From Bacteroidota bacterium (GTDB taxonomy: Bacteria; Bacteroidota; Bacteroidia; NS11-12g; UBA955), in NCBI GenBank assembly GCA_030682255.1, contig JAUXOK010000019.1:1-64000 (forward strand): 64,000 bases of DNA, written 5' to 3'. The position numbers and the translations under genes were made by a program. The notes under the pieces are model-generated. The model was given only the letters and a program-made list of their open reading frames with translations. It searched no databases and was not told the DNA's origin. This document shows positions 45,039 to 53,570 of this stretch, in pieces (position 1 is the first letter of the stretch; each line of letters opens with the position of its first letter).

Positions 45039-47120
45039 ATGAAAAAACTATTTTTAATCATTTCGATTTTAACCCTAGGTTTAAACAAAATATATAGTCA
45101 ACAACACATTGTGGACATTCACTATGGCATCAAACTTTATTACAGCCACAAAAACTTCAAGATGGAAGAAAACGCTTGTATATCATACAACAATCTCTAC
45201 ATTGATATTCCAAAATTTGATTCAATACCAGACACTTCTATTAAATCTAAATTGAATAAATATGTAGAAAACATGATGATAGGTCAATTAAACAACATTG
45301 GGTTTCGCCAAAAACTAACCTCACATGCCATAAATTCTGAAAAAGCTTACTTAATCAATCAAGCCCAAGAATTAGCAACATGCGATTTTAACCTTTCACT
45401 TTATTCTCCCAATATTACAAACGTTAGTTATTCATTTGGCGTATTAAACCATGATATACTTCCGTTTGTTGTTACATACACCTATTCTACTTCAGTAAAA
45501 AACAATAAAAGAATGGTTGGCTTGCGTTATGTTTCTATTGTATACATCAATATAAAAAAAGGCATCATCTATACCTCAAATGATATTTTTAAGCCCAATA
45601 CAACAACTTCAATCAACGCATTAATAGGTAAGAAATTTTTAAACAAAGACTATTTTTTGAGCAACACAGAATTTAAAACATCAAAGAACAGTTATAATGA
45701 CAATGATTACTACGAAGAAGACGATTATTACACAAGCGAAGAAGATTACCCAATAGAAGATGCCTATGAATACGATGAAATGGTGCCAAGTGAATATGGA
45801 ACAACTGACAATTACAATGATACAGACTATGATGAATCAGAAGAAGAAGACGATAGAGTTTATGAAGAAGTTGAAGCAGTAAGCGATGAAAGCAATAGTC
45901 GATATCGTCAAAGAGAGTCTTATGATTATTCATACAAGAGCAAGGGGAGCCAATCAAAAGAGAAACAAACCATAAAGCCAGAAACAGGAAATTACTTTAA
46001 TAATTCATCGAAATCAAATGACAAAAGCTCTACTCTTAAAGACTTTAGCTTTGACAAAAATGGCATATTCGTTTTAAATAATGTTTCAATGACATGTATC
46101 ATTGCGGGGTTTCAACCATGCCACAATTTACCATTTGGCAAAGCTATTAAAATCAACTTTTCTCAAGAAGAAATCAAACAATTCATCAACCCAAATGGTC
46201 CTTACGGTTTTTTGTTACAAATGAATCAAGAATCTAATGTTAACCAATTTGAACAGATAAATAATCTTGATATTGACAAACAGAATTATTCATTTTCAGA
46301 GAATGAAAAAATACTGTTAAACACAATTGATCCATCCGTAAAAAGAATTGAAATATCAACACTAAACACAAATTATTTATACAAATATAAAATTAAAGGA
46401 AAAGAATACATTGATAGCATGAAATATAAAGTATCAGAATATAGATATTACCAAAATAGCTTATTAACAAAGGTGAAATCTAGAACCAATTACAATTACT
46501 ATGATACTACTTTTCAAACAACGGATTATCTCTACAATACCGATGGCAACATGACATTAAAAACTTCTTACAACCCCTACAAAAACATTTCGAAAGACAC
46601 TTTTATATATGATTCAAAAAAGAATTTAATCCTTATCAAAAGTTATCAAAACGCTTCTCTCAATTCTATCGTAAGATTGCATTACTTCAAAAACATAGTA
46701 TTAAAAGAAATTCATATTTCATTATCTGATGAAACAGAATATGTCAGCTATAATTTCAACCTAAAAAACCAAATTGACACTATAATCAACTACAGCAATC
46801 AATGGACAAAAGTATTAAGATATGACAGCATGGGGAACAATATTTTGGTATATAACTTTCTTTATCCAGAAAAGCATTTTCAATATTCTATTTATAACAC
46901 AAATAATCAATTAGAATTTGTAGGCTATATTCTTAATCCAATTGCACAATACACTTACAACGAAAAACAACAAGTTACTAGTATTTCCAATGATTATGCG
47001 GGCAATGTATTAATTGCAGAATACGATGCAAATAATCGATTAAAAAGTATATTACGTCAATCGAAAAACTCAGAAAACAACAAACCTAATCCAGACATGT
47101 TGTATCATTACTTTGATTAA
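45039..47120 (+). CDS. Secreted protein with acidic insert and YD/RHS-like C-terminus
   Basis: 693 residues. Signal peptide FLIISILTLGLNKIYSQ. About 20-210 and 330-400 together faintly resemble the RsiV/DUF3298 fold (LPFVVTYTYSTS … PFGKAIKINFSQEEIKQFI). They are split by a highly acidic, Tyr-rich linker (about 215-300, e.g. NDYYEEDDYYTSEEDYP). The C-terminal third has YD/RHS-like units (YDSKKNLILIKSY, YDSMGNNILVYNF, YDANNRLKSIL). Partner of the MORN giant by operon position. Function unknown. Confidence 0.65.
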   Translation: MKKLFLIISILTLGLNKIYSQQHIVDIHYGIKLYYSHKNFKMEENACISYNNLYIDIPKFDSIPDTSIKSKLNKYVENMMIGQLNNIGFRQKLTSHAINSEKAYLINQAQELATCDFNLSLYSPNITNVSYSFGVLNHDILPFVVTYTYSTSVKNNKRMVGLRYVSIVYINIKKGIIYTSNDIFKPNTTTSINALIGKKFLNKDYFLSNTEFKTSKNSYNDNDYYEEDDYYTSEEDYPIEDAYEYDEMVPSEYGTTDNYNDTDYDESEEEDDRVYEEVEAVSDESNSRYRQRESYDYSYKSKGSQSKEKQTIKPETGNYFNNSSKSNDKSSTLKDFSFDKNGIFVLNNVSMTCIIAGFQPCHNLPFGKAIKINFSQEEIKQFINPNGPYGFLLQMNQESNVNQFEQINNLDIDKQNYSFSENEKILLNTIDPSVKRIEISTLNTNYLYKYKIKGKEYIDSMKYKVSEYRYYQNSLLTKVKSRTNYNYYDTTFQTTDYLYNTDGNMTLKTSYNPYKNISKDTFIYDSKKNLILIKSYQNASLNSIVRLHYFKNIVLKEIHISLSDETEYVSYNFNLKNQIDTIINYSNQWTKVLRYDSMGNNILVYNFLYPEKHFQYSIYNTNNQLEFVGYILNPIAQYTYNEKQQVTSISNDYAGNVLIAEYDANNRLKSILRQSKNSENNKPNPDMLYHYFD

Positions 47121-47144
47121 ATCAAATTTTAGAACTACGCATCT

Positions 47145-48689
47145 CTACTCATTTGGATTCGCTTGCCACTTAAAACAAAGCGGTATTACAACATACAAAA
47201 ACAATAAAAATCCACCCACAATATTCATGATTTGAATGGTGTCTTGATTGTTACTTATCCATTTGTTGATGGGGTGACGAGGTCTTGTTATTACATAAAT
47301 CTGATTGATACATTCTTTAATCTCATAAGTATTTTCTTTGATGATGAAAATGAGCAATGGAAATATTGCCAACATGCTAAATACAAACCAATTGAGCCAA
47401 ACAGCTGCCATCATTTTGCGTTTTTTCTTTTGGATAAAATATATGGCATAAAACAAAGCAAAAAACGATAGTCCTAGAAAAACGTATTGTGTGTTTTTAT
47501 CCAAAAACTGACCGATAATGGCGAAAATAATACCCCAAATGCCTAGCCCAACTATCGAAATTAACCAAGGTTTTAGTCTTGTTAACCTAAACATCATCAA
47601 CAAAAAAGACATGCTTAATGAAAAATAGAAAAACAACTCCCATTCAAAGATGTCGATGAAACTTTTGTTTCGCTCTGTTACAACACTTCCTATCGCATTT
47701 TCTAAAAAGGAGGATTCGATGGTATTCTTTGCTAAATAGCGTGAATTACTGCCATATTCATTGTAATAACCACTGTTGTTGATGGTGTTATTGACGGTGT
47801 GCAACTCATCTTCAAAACACCAATTTACTAACGTATCTACGTTGGCATTGTAATTGGTTTCATATTTTGCCATGATTTTAAAATACGCTGTCAAACATTG
47901 TTTAATAGCCGCTTTATCTTTGTTTTTTAACCATTTTTTTGCATTTTCTGAGTATATGTCAGTGTTGCTGGTATCTAAATAATTGTGATGTTGAATGCTG
48001 CAAAAATTCAGATAACTATAGCTAACCTCTCGCATTTTTTGTTCGTAATCATCAACAGGAACAGGAGTTGCTTCTGTTTCAACTGCTTCATCGTATTCAG
48101 TTGACGTTTCATATTTTGGTGAATAATCAAAACAACTGTCGTTAGGTTCTTTTACAATTAAATTGTTGATGCTATCGCGCCATTTTATGCTGTCGCATGA
48201 ATAATAACTTTCAAAAGATTCGATATCAAAGGGTAAAAAACATTTCGCTTGGTTGACGATTTTTACATCTTCCAATGGATTCAAGTGTTTGGTTAAATAA
48301 AGCGTGATTTTATGTTTGCCATAGGCATAGCTAAAATAAGTGGTGCTGAGCGAAAATAAAATGAGCCAAACTATCAGAAACTCTTTTCTCAAGTAGTTTA
48401 CCGTAATGGGATAAAAGTTTTTAAATGCATTGTTTCTTAAATAAAAAATAAGCCAAATTAAAATGCTTAAACTTATCACCAAAGTGATGTACATCGAAAC
48501 CTGAAACTTTGCAAAAAAGGCATACATTTCTTCTTCCATATATATCTGCCTGATGTTGAAATACGAAGCATAACCAATTATATAGAAAACAATATGGGCA
48601 AGGATTGAAACCCCTAAAACGATGAAAACCTTTGTATTCCATAGCAAAGGGTAATTTACCAAAAGATAATTATTGATTTTTTTGAGCAT
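47145..48689 (-). CDS. Polytopic membrane protein paired with an ABC-type ATPase
   Basis: 514 residues. Four N-terminal hydrophobic segments, a large hydrophilic extracytoplasmic region (about 160-340, rich in Tyr, Asn and acidic residues), then five or six more hydrophobic segments. No standard ABC permease motif is seen, but it lies 12 bp after an ABC ATPase gene and is probably its membrane partner. The last 24 bp of the coding region are duplicated at 41208-41231. Convergent with the MORN module. Confidence 0.65.
   Translation of the reverse strand: MLKKINNYLLVNYPLLWNTKVFIVLGVSILAHIVFYIIGYASYFNIRQIYMEEEMYAFFAKFQVSMYITLVISLSILIWLIFYLRNNAFKNFYPITVNYLRKEFLIVWLILFSLSTTYFSYAYGKHKITLYLTKHLNPLEDVKIVNQAKCFLPFDIESFESYYSCDSIKWRDSINNLIVKEPNDSCFDYSPKYETSTEYDEAVETEATPVPVDDYEQKMREVSYSYLNFCSIQHHNYLDTSNTDIYSENAKKWLKNKDKAAIKQCLTAYFKIMAKYETNYNANVDTLVNWCFEDELHTVNNTINNSGYYNEYGSNSRYLAKNTIESSFLENAIGSVVTERNKSFIDIFEWELFFYFSLSMSFLLMMFRLTRLKPWLISIVGLGIWGIIFAIIGQFLDKNTQYVFLGLSFFALFYAIYFIQKKKRKMMAAVWLNWFVFSMLAIFPLLIFIIKENTYEIKECINQIYVITRPRHPINKWISNNQDTIQIMNIVGGFLLFLYVVIPLCFKWQANPNE
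47146..47169. repeat. 24-bp direct repeat, right copy
   Basis: Encodes the C-terminal WQANPNE and stop of the minus-strand gene. Identical to 41208-41231. Confidence 0.85.
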
Positions 48690-48701
48690 AAAATGTGTGG
48701 A

Positions 48702-49853
48702 TTAAGATTGAATAAAGAAACGTCTAGAAGAATGGGTGATATTTCGGATGTAGTTCAGTTTCAAGTCTTTTTGACCAATGCAATTGTAAACATCCTTTTG
48801 TTGTGTGTTTTCATCAAAATGAATGACATAAACACCGCCATTAAAATGAATATCTTTAACCTTAAGCATTGAAAAAACATCAAGTATCACATCTCTTTCA
48901 CATTCTGTTTCTATTTCAAAAATAAGGTGCAAATGGCTGTCTTCGTTTTGTTTATATTGGTATTGTGGTGTGCCTTGTTTTAAGAAGATAACCAAATCGG
49001 ATATTTTTTCTACCTCGTATAATTGTTGCGAACTCAGAACCAAACCAAAAGGCTGCGAATGCGATTCTGCCAAAAACTTCAAATCCTGCAAAATCGTCTG
49101 TTGCGAAATGATGTCTAAATTAGAAAGTGGCTCATCCAACAACATGATTTTGGGGCGTCTCAAAAGCGATTTTGCCAATTCGAATCGGGTGCGATAACCC
49201 GAAGAAATCCTGTCCCAACCCAAATGTTTATAAGGTCTTAGCCCTAATCTTGCAATAATCATTTCTACCCAAAGCAAATTGTCATCACCTTTAATGCCAT
49301 GATAAGCCAAGGTCAGTTGCAAATTGTCCATCAGCGAGCCATACCAACGGGGCACTCTTTGAGGAATGTATACCAATTGAGAACGCAAATCGTAGTTTTG
49401 CTTGTGTTCAATGTGATAATGAATGCTGCCCGAATCGGGCTCCAAATCCTTGGTTAACAATTTCAACAAAGTGGTTTTGCCATTGCCATTTTCGCCCACC
49501 AAACCAACAATCTGACCATAATTGAGCTCAAAACTCAAAGGCGAAATCTTAAACTGACTCCCCTTATACTGTTTACTCAGATTATTTACCGAAATTAATT
49601 TTTGATTTGTATTTACAGCATTGGGTTGAATCGCATAAAGCCCCATTTTCTCAATCAAATCAAAGGCATCCGTTTTCAATTGTTCATGGTCTTCCTTTAA
49701 TTCCTGTTTTTCAAGAGCATTAAGAATCATTTTAAAGAAATCCGTATTTTGCGTATCCAGCGCACAATCAATCAGTCTGCGAATGCCCAAATGATAATTG
49801 CCATGGTTAAAATAGTCTTTAACTTGTTCTATTTTGTGGTTGAAGTTTGACAT
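48702..49853 (-). CDS. ABC transporter ATP-binding protein with N-terminal helical extension
   Basis: 383 residues. About 90 helical residues (NHKIEQVKDYFNHGNYHLG…) precede the nucleotide-binding domain, which has Walker A GENGNGKTT, signature ISSGYRTRFELAKSLL (variant of LSGGQ) and Walker B KIMLLDEPLSNLD. About 80 residues follow as a C-terminal regulatory-like domain. The extension is not usual for export ATPases. It forms an operon with the membrane protein downstream (12-bp gap). The substrate cannot be inferred. Confidence 0.8.
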   Translation of the reverse strand: MSNFNHKIEQVKDYFNHGNYHLGIRRLIDCALDTQNTDFFKMILNALEKQELKEDHEQLKTDAFDLIEKMGLYAIQPNAVNTNQKLISVNNLSKQYKGSQFKISPLSFELNYGQIVGLVGENGNGKTTLLKLLTKDLEPDSGSIHYHIEHKQNYDLRSQLVYIPQRVPRWYGSLMDNLQLTLAYHGIKGDDNLLWVEMIIARLGLRPYKHLGWDRISSGYRTRFELAKSLLRRPKIMLLDEPLSNLDIISQQTILQDLKFLAESHSQPFGLVLSSQQLYEVEKISDLVIFLKQGTPQYQYKQNEDSHLHLIFEIETECERDVILDVFSMLKVKDIHFNGGVYVIHFDENTQQKDVYNCIGQKDLKLNYIRNITHSSRRFFIQS

Positions 49854-50124
49854 AATGAATGAGCAAATAACTGCATTTTTATTAAATTATTGTGTATTTG
49901 TTTGAAATTTTCTTTAACCTAAGCTTTTTGTCCGATTAAAACACCTTGCAGGATATTTAGGTAATCATCAATCAAAAATCATCATTCCGCAATTTCATGC
50001 GGGACTAAATTCCTAAATCTTCGGAACTAAAATCTTCGTTCTTCTTCCGCTAAATAGCGGAACTAAATTCTTCTTCCGCTAAATAGCGGAACTTAAATCT
50101 AAAATCTAAAATCTTAATTTAATA
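49854..50124. other. Intergenic region with small palindromes and 29-bp tandem repeat
   Basis: TTCCGCAATTTCATGCGGGA at 49985-50004. TTCCGCTAAATAGCGGAA occurs twice, at 50045-50062 and 50074-50091, as part of a 29-bp tandem unit. AAATCTAAAATCTTAA-type low complexity surrounds them. No gene. Confidence 0.65.
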
Positions 50125-50226
50125 GGGGCGCCTTAACCTCGCCTTTTGGGTTCCGTTGCTTGCTTCAACCTCTCTAACTGTGGAAAGCAAGCAACCAAGC
50201 CGCCAGTCTTGGGGCGCATTCGGTTT
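50125..50226. repeat. Dispersed structured repeat E, copy 1
   Basis: Starts GGGGCGCCTT and ends GGGGCGCATTCGG. Shares ends and the GGGTTCCG and AGTC blocks with the reverse complements of 54679-54836 and 60004-60116. The centre is a hairpin with 11-bp arms GTTGCTTGCTT (50155-50165) and AAGCAAGCAAC (50185-50195), different in sequence from the hairpins in the other copies. Confidence 0.65.
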
Positions 50227-50443
50227 ACTCCAAACTCCAAACGATTTGCTTAAGAAAGTACGCTTTGTTTATAAGAAAGTTTACAATTGCTAACCTTTTG
50301 GCGCTTGGCGAAGGTGGCGATTTTCACCACAAATGTTGATGCGGAGAACTGAACTTTCGGCTACCACAAAACTTTCTGCGGAAAACGAAACCCCGCCTAT
50401 TGCAAATGTGCTATTAGCAGCCGTTGTTCTTTCGTTCGACATT
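50227..50443. other. Intergenic tail
   Basis: No ORF or structure I can support. Together with repeat E1 it separates the ABC unit from the TIR/NDT-like operon. Confidence 0.4.
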
Positions 50444-51187
50444 CTATAATGCTTTATTTATTAGCATGTCCGTAATTGAAGATTCTAATCTACGTTGTAG
50501 CTCCATTTCATTTTTGTAGATAATAATTCTCTTATTATTTAGGTCAAATGGGATGTCTGTAAAATCTTGCGCAATAACTATTGTTGGTTTACCTAATGCA
50601 TGAGCAACACCAAGTTCATACATTACATTGGGGTTTCGTCCTGTAATGTTTGCAATTATTAGGCGAGACTTAATAATTTGTTTTATCATTTCAGGAAAAA
50701 TTTCGTTTGGAATATACTCTTCGTCTCCCCTGATGCAATTAAGATTTAGTTTGCCGCAAACTTCTCGAATAGTTAAGTAAATGTGTCTATAGTTGTCATT
50801 GAACGGTGTCAAAACGAAAACTTGTCTGTTGTCAACATCAAAGTCTTTTTGACTTGTAATGCCAAAGTTTTTTAGAAAGTCATTAGGAACAACTTGACTT
50901 TTATTATAGTTGGCTACTTCGGATTTATTCTGTGACGAAATTACTAAATGGTTCATGTCCATCCATCGCTTATCGTTTTCTTCTAATTTTCTACTCACAT
51001 CGTAAAGTTGCATTTCCATGTTTTTACGCATGTATTCTAACTGCACCATGTGTTTGTCGAAATCGTATCTTTCCTTTAGCTTCATTTCAGATTGTCTGCG
51101 GATATAGAAAATAACCACAAGTAAAATTGAGGCAATAGAGCCAAGTAAACTAAGAACAAGAATCATATATTCAGATGTAATATTCAT
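50444..51187 (-). CDS. Membrane-anchored TIR/nucleoside deoxyribosyltransferase-like protein
   Basis: 247 residues. One N-terminal membrane helix (about 7-28), a coiled coil (about 32-80), a linker, then an alpha/beta domain at 122-226 starting QVFVLTPFNDNY and containing NPNVMYELGVAHALGK (185-200, candidate catalytic Glu191). This YELG-AHA pattern is seen in TIR-like and deoxyribosyltransferase-like domains used as NAD+- or nucleotide-cleaving effectors in bacterial defence. The domain would face the cytoplasm. A six-bp gap from the small membrane protein upstream makes them one operon. The effector role is inference. Confidence 0.72.
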   Translation of the reverse strand: MNITSEYMILVLSLLGSIASILLVVIFYIRRQSEMKLKERYDFDKHMVQLEYMRKNMEMQLYDVSRKLEENDKRWMDMNHLVISSQNKSEVANYNKSQVVPNDFLKNFGITSQKDFDVDNRQVFVLTPFNDNYRHIYLTIREVCGKLNLNCIRGDEEYIPNEIFPEMIKQIIKSRLIIANITGRNPNVMYELGVAHALGKPTIVIAQDFTDIPFDLNNKRIIIYKNEMELQRRLESSITDMLINKAL

Positions 51188-51193
51188 ATCGCT

Positions 51194-51586
51194 TTATTTT
51201 GAATTGGTCATTAGAAAGTAAATAATACCAACTATTGTCGGTAAGGCAAGGGCTAAGTTTAGAAAGCCTAGGCCAAAAGACCAGAAAAAATATTTTTTTT
51301 CAAGATGTTCGACTGAACGTCTCCAAAAGAAAATACAGAAAGGTAATAAACATAAAATGCCTAAGAAAAACATAAACGCCTTTTGTATGTCTCCATTCCC
51401 AGCAATTATTAGTGCTGACAATAACGCTAACGACACAAAAAACATATTGATTGGAACTTCAAGTATTGAAGTTGCGAAGTTGAAAGCTGTTGCCCGTCTG
51501 TCAATGAAGAACTTTAGTGAAAATTGAAGTCCTAACAAAACTAATGGCAACAAAAATTTAAAAGGTATGCTTGTCAAAAAGTTCAT
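51194..51586 (-). CDS. Small four-helix membrane protein
   Basis: 130 residues with four hydrophobic segments (about 8-25, 41-62, 68-88, 99-125) and short loops. No family recognised. Six bp upstream of the TIR/NDT-like gene, the likely partner. It could sense the membrane or form the membrane platform of a two-gene system. Confidence 0.6.
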   Translation of the reverse strand: MNFLTSIPFKFLLPLVLLGLQFSLKFFIDRRATAFNFATSILEVPINMFFVSLALLSALIIAGNGDIQKAFMFFLGILCLLPFCIFFWRRSVEHLEKKYFFWSFGLGFLNLALALPTIVGIIYFLMTNSK

Positions 51587-51769
51587 ATGTCAAAAATCTC
51601 TGTTTAATTTGGTTATTGTGTTTCTGTTTATCATGGCTACAACTTACTTATATAAGATCTTTTTTATCCAAAAAGTTCCCAAAAACATCCATTCTCCATA
51701 TAAAGGAGGAACTTTTTTTGAGATTTAGATATCCTAATGTTTTTTCAGTTTCCATTCCACAAATTAAAT

Positions 51770-51841
51770 CCATTCCCCCCAAACCACCAAATACAAAAAA
51801 AAGTTGGTTGCCACCACACAAGGCTGGGCTTAAGACCAACT
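51770..51841 (-). promoter_or_regulatory. Terminator plus shared GGTGGTTTGGGRGGAATGG element, copy 1
   Basis: On the minus strand: stem AGTTGGT/ACCAACT (51841-51802), T8, then TTTGGTGGTTTGGGGGGAATGG (51791-51770) and ATTTAATTTG, close to a -7 box. Downstream of the TIR-TPR gene and upstream of the 51194-51586 gene. The other copies are at 53402-53457 and 54478-54530. Confidence 0.6.
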
Positions 51842-51888
51842 AAGCGGGAATTAAATTTGATGATACTTTAACTTTTATATAGTACTTT

Positions 51889-53331
51889 TTACTTCAAACT
51901 TGACAATTTTGATTTGCCTATTTGAATAATTTCAGTAATTTTCTGTTTTTCACCTTCAATTGATTTATATATTTGAGATTGTTTGGATAATCCGTATTCT
52001 GATTTGTTTGTAATTTTGTTAGCTTTTTGAAGAAAAAATTCTGCTTTTGAATATAAACCTCTCAGGCTATAAAGATTGCCAATATTCTCCAAAATCCAAT
52101 GTTCCTTTTCTTTAGTAATTTCATTCCCTTTTTCATAACTATTCAAGGCTGAATTATACAATTCTTTATAAAATAAACAATTACCATACATAGTCCATGC
52201 ATAATAATTTTCAGGTGAAAGCAAGGTCAATTCATGAAAAAGAAATAAGGAAAAATCATAGTCTTCTTTTTCAAAAGTTATTCTTGCAAATTCTGAAAGT
52301 AATTCAACATTCTTTGGATTATTTTTATATCCGAATTTTGCTACAGTAATAGCTGAGTCAAAATCTTTGTTTTGAGAATAATAACTTACTAGTTTAGCAC
52401 AGATTAGAGGGTCTGTTTTTTCTTTTGAATTATTTAAAACCGCAATGGCATCAACTTTTCTACCTGTAAGCCAAAAACATTCAGCTTTCAATATAGTCAA
52501 CCCTATTTTCCTTATACATTTTGAAAGACCTAAATCAATAATTTTAATAGCATCATCAAATATGTTGTTTTCCATCAGGGTTTGAGCATAATTCTTAAAT
52601 CCAATGTTGTTTTTTGGGTACGAAATTATTAACTTTTCATATTCCTCCAACCCTTTTTTATAATCTAGTTGTAATTCACAATAACTTATATAACTACCGA
52701 ATTGAACCTTTTCATCTTCATCTTTTGAATATCTAGCTTTCCTTTTGAGTATTTTGATTCCCTCAGTGTAATTTTTCTTTACAAATATTTCTTCTACCCA
52801 ATCTTCATTTTTTGATTCATCTTCTTTTTTATCAATCGTTGTGGTATCTGTCTGGGTTTCTTGTTGTTCTATAAACCCAAGTTTATTTATCGCTTCTCTT
52901 ATCTTGTTTGAACAACTCCCTGTTGCAGCTTTAAAATTATTATCGCTTCTAATTAATTCATATTTACCAGGTGTTATTCCAAGCAAATCTGTAGGGAGAT
53001 GAAATGCAGAACAACTATCCGGCATTATAATAAAACTCCTTTTTCTACCAATTTTTCCAATGAATAAACCTAATTCAAAAAGAACATTATCTCTTACTGT
53101 CATATTCTTTTTTCCTCTTATCGTAATTATATCATCAGGTGTAAAAACGAAGACACCAAAATCAGTCTTTTCAATTACTGATATTAATGATTCAATAGAT
53201 GTATCAGATAAATCAAAAACTCCTTGATCCCATACTGTTATTTCGGCAGAGTGACTTAAATTTTCTTGAATTGCATAAGCAATATTGAGACCCTCAACTG
53301 AGGACCCTATAAATAGTCTAGGTTTTTTCAT
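51889..53331 (-). CDS. TIR-like (PF10137-type) protein with TPR repeats
   Basis: 480 residues. Residues 1-130 are the TIR-like nucleotide-binding domain of the kind found in CBASS/Pycsar effectors: RLFIGSSVEGLNIAYAIQ, TVWDQGVFDLS, FGVFVFTPDD, and RDNVLFELGLFIG (80-92, candidate catalytic Glu86). From about 185 to the end there are TPR-type helical repeats. Typical roles are NAD+ cleavage or second-messenger sensing, with the TPRs binding a trigger. No cyclase gene is nearby, so it may work alone. Preceded by the shared upstream element, 70 bp away. Confidence 0.8.
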   Translation of the reverse strand: MKKPRLFIGSSVEGLNIAYAIQENLSHSAEITVWDQGVFDLSDTSIESLISVIEKTDFGVFVFTPDDIITIRGKKNMTVRDNVLFELGLFIGKIGRKRSFIIMPDSCSAFHLPTDLLGITPGKYELIRSDNNFKAATGSCSNKIREAINKLGFIEQQETQTDTTTIDKKEDESKNEDWVEEIFVKKNYTEGIKILKRKARYSKDEDEKVQFGSYISYCELQLDYKKGLEEYEKLIISYPKNNIGFKNYAQTLMENNIFDDAIKIIDLGLSKCIRKIGLTILKAECFWLTGRKVDAIAVLNNSKEKTDPLICAKLVSYYSQNKDFDSAITVAKFGYKNNPKNVELLSEFARITFEKEDYDFSLFLFHELTLLSPENYYAWTMYGNCLFYKELYNSALNSYEKGNEITKEKEHWILENIGNLYSLRGLYSKAEFFLQKANKITNKSEYGLSKQSQIYKSIEGEKQKITEIIQIGKSKLSSLK

Positions 53332-53401
53332 GTTTAATATTTTTTATATATCTAACTTAAGTTAATTTACAATTATACAAAACTTCCCTCAAATCAAAAA
53401 C

Positions 53402-53457
53402 CCATTCCCCCCAAACCACCAAACAAAAAAAAACCGCCCTTGTGGACGGTTCTTTTT
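53402..53457 (-). promoter_or_regulatory. Terminator plus shared GGTGGTTTGGGRGGAATGG element, copy 2
   Basis: Hairpin AACCG…CGGTT (53432-53451) with a T-run on the minus strand, then TTTGGTGGTTTGGGGGGAATGG (53423-53402). Terminates the 53571-54392 gene and precedes the TIR-TPR gene. A second hairpin and the sequence GGGTTTGGGGGGGATATG in opposite orientation lie at 53505-53542. Confidence 0.65.
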
Positions 53458-53570
53458 AATTATGCGGAAAATCAACATAGATTATCTAATCATCCAACAA
53501 CAGCTCTCAAGTTGTTGAAAATTGGGTTTGGGGGGGATATGATTCAAATATTTGTGCTAATAAGGGCAGC

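Noticed and set aside
51571-51843. Plus-strand ORF of 90 codons beginning near the small membrane-protein start
   Set aside because: It runs antisense across a terminator and the shared G-rich element, has Pro/Lys-rich low-complexity sequence at its end, and no family resemblance.
53401-53545. Integron-like attC site reading of the hairpin region with inverted G/C-rich ends
   Set aside because: The ends do not fit the GTTRRRY/RYYYAAC core sites, the other two copies lack the inverted end, and no integrase is seen.
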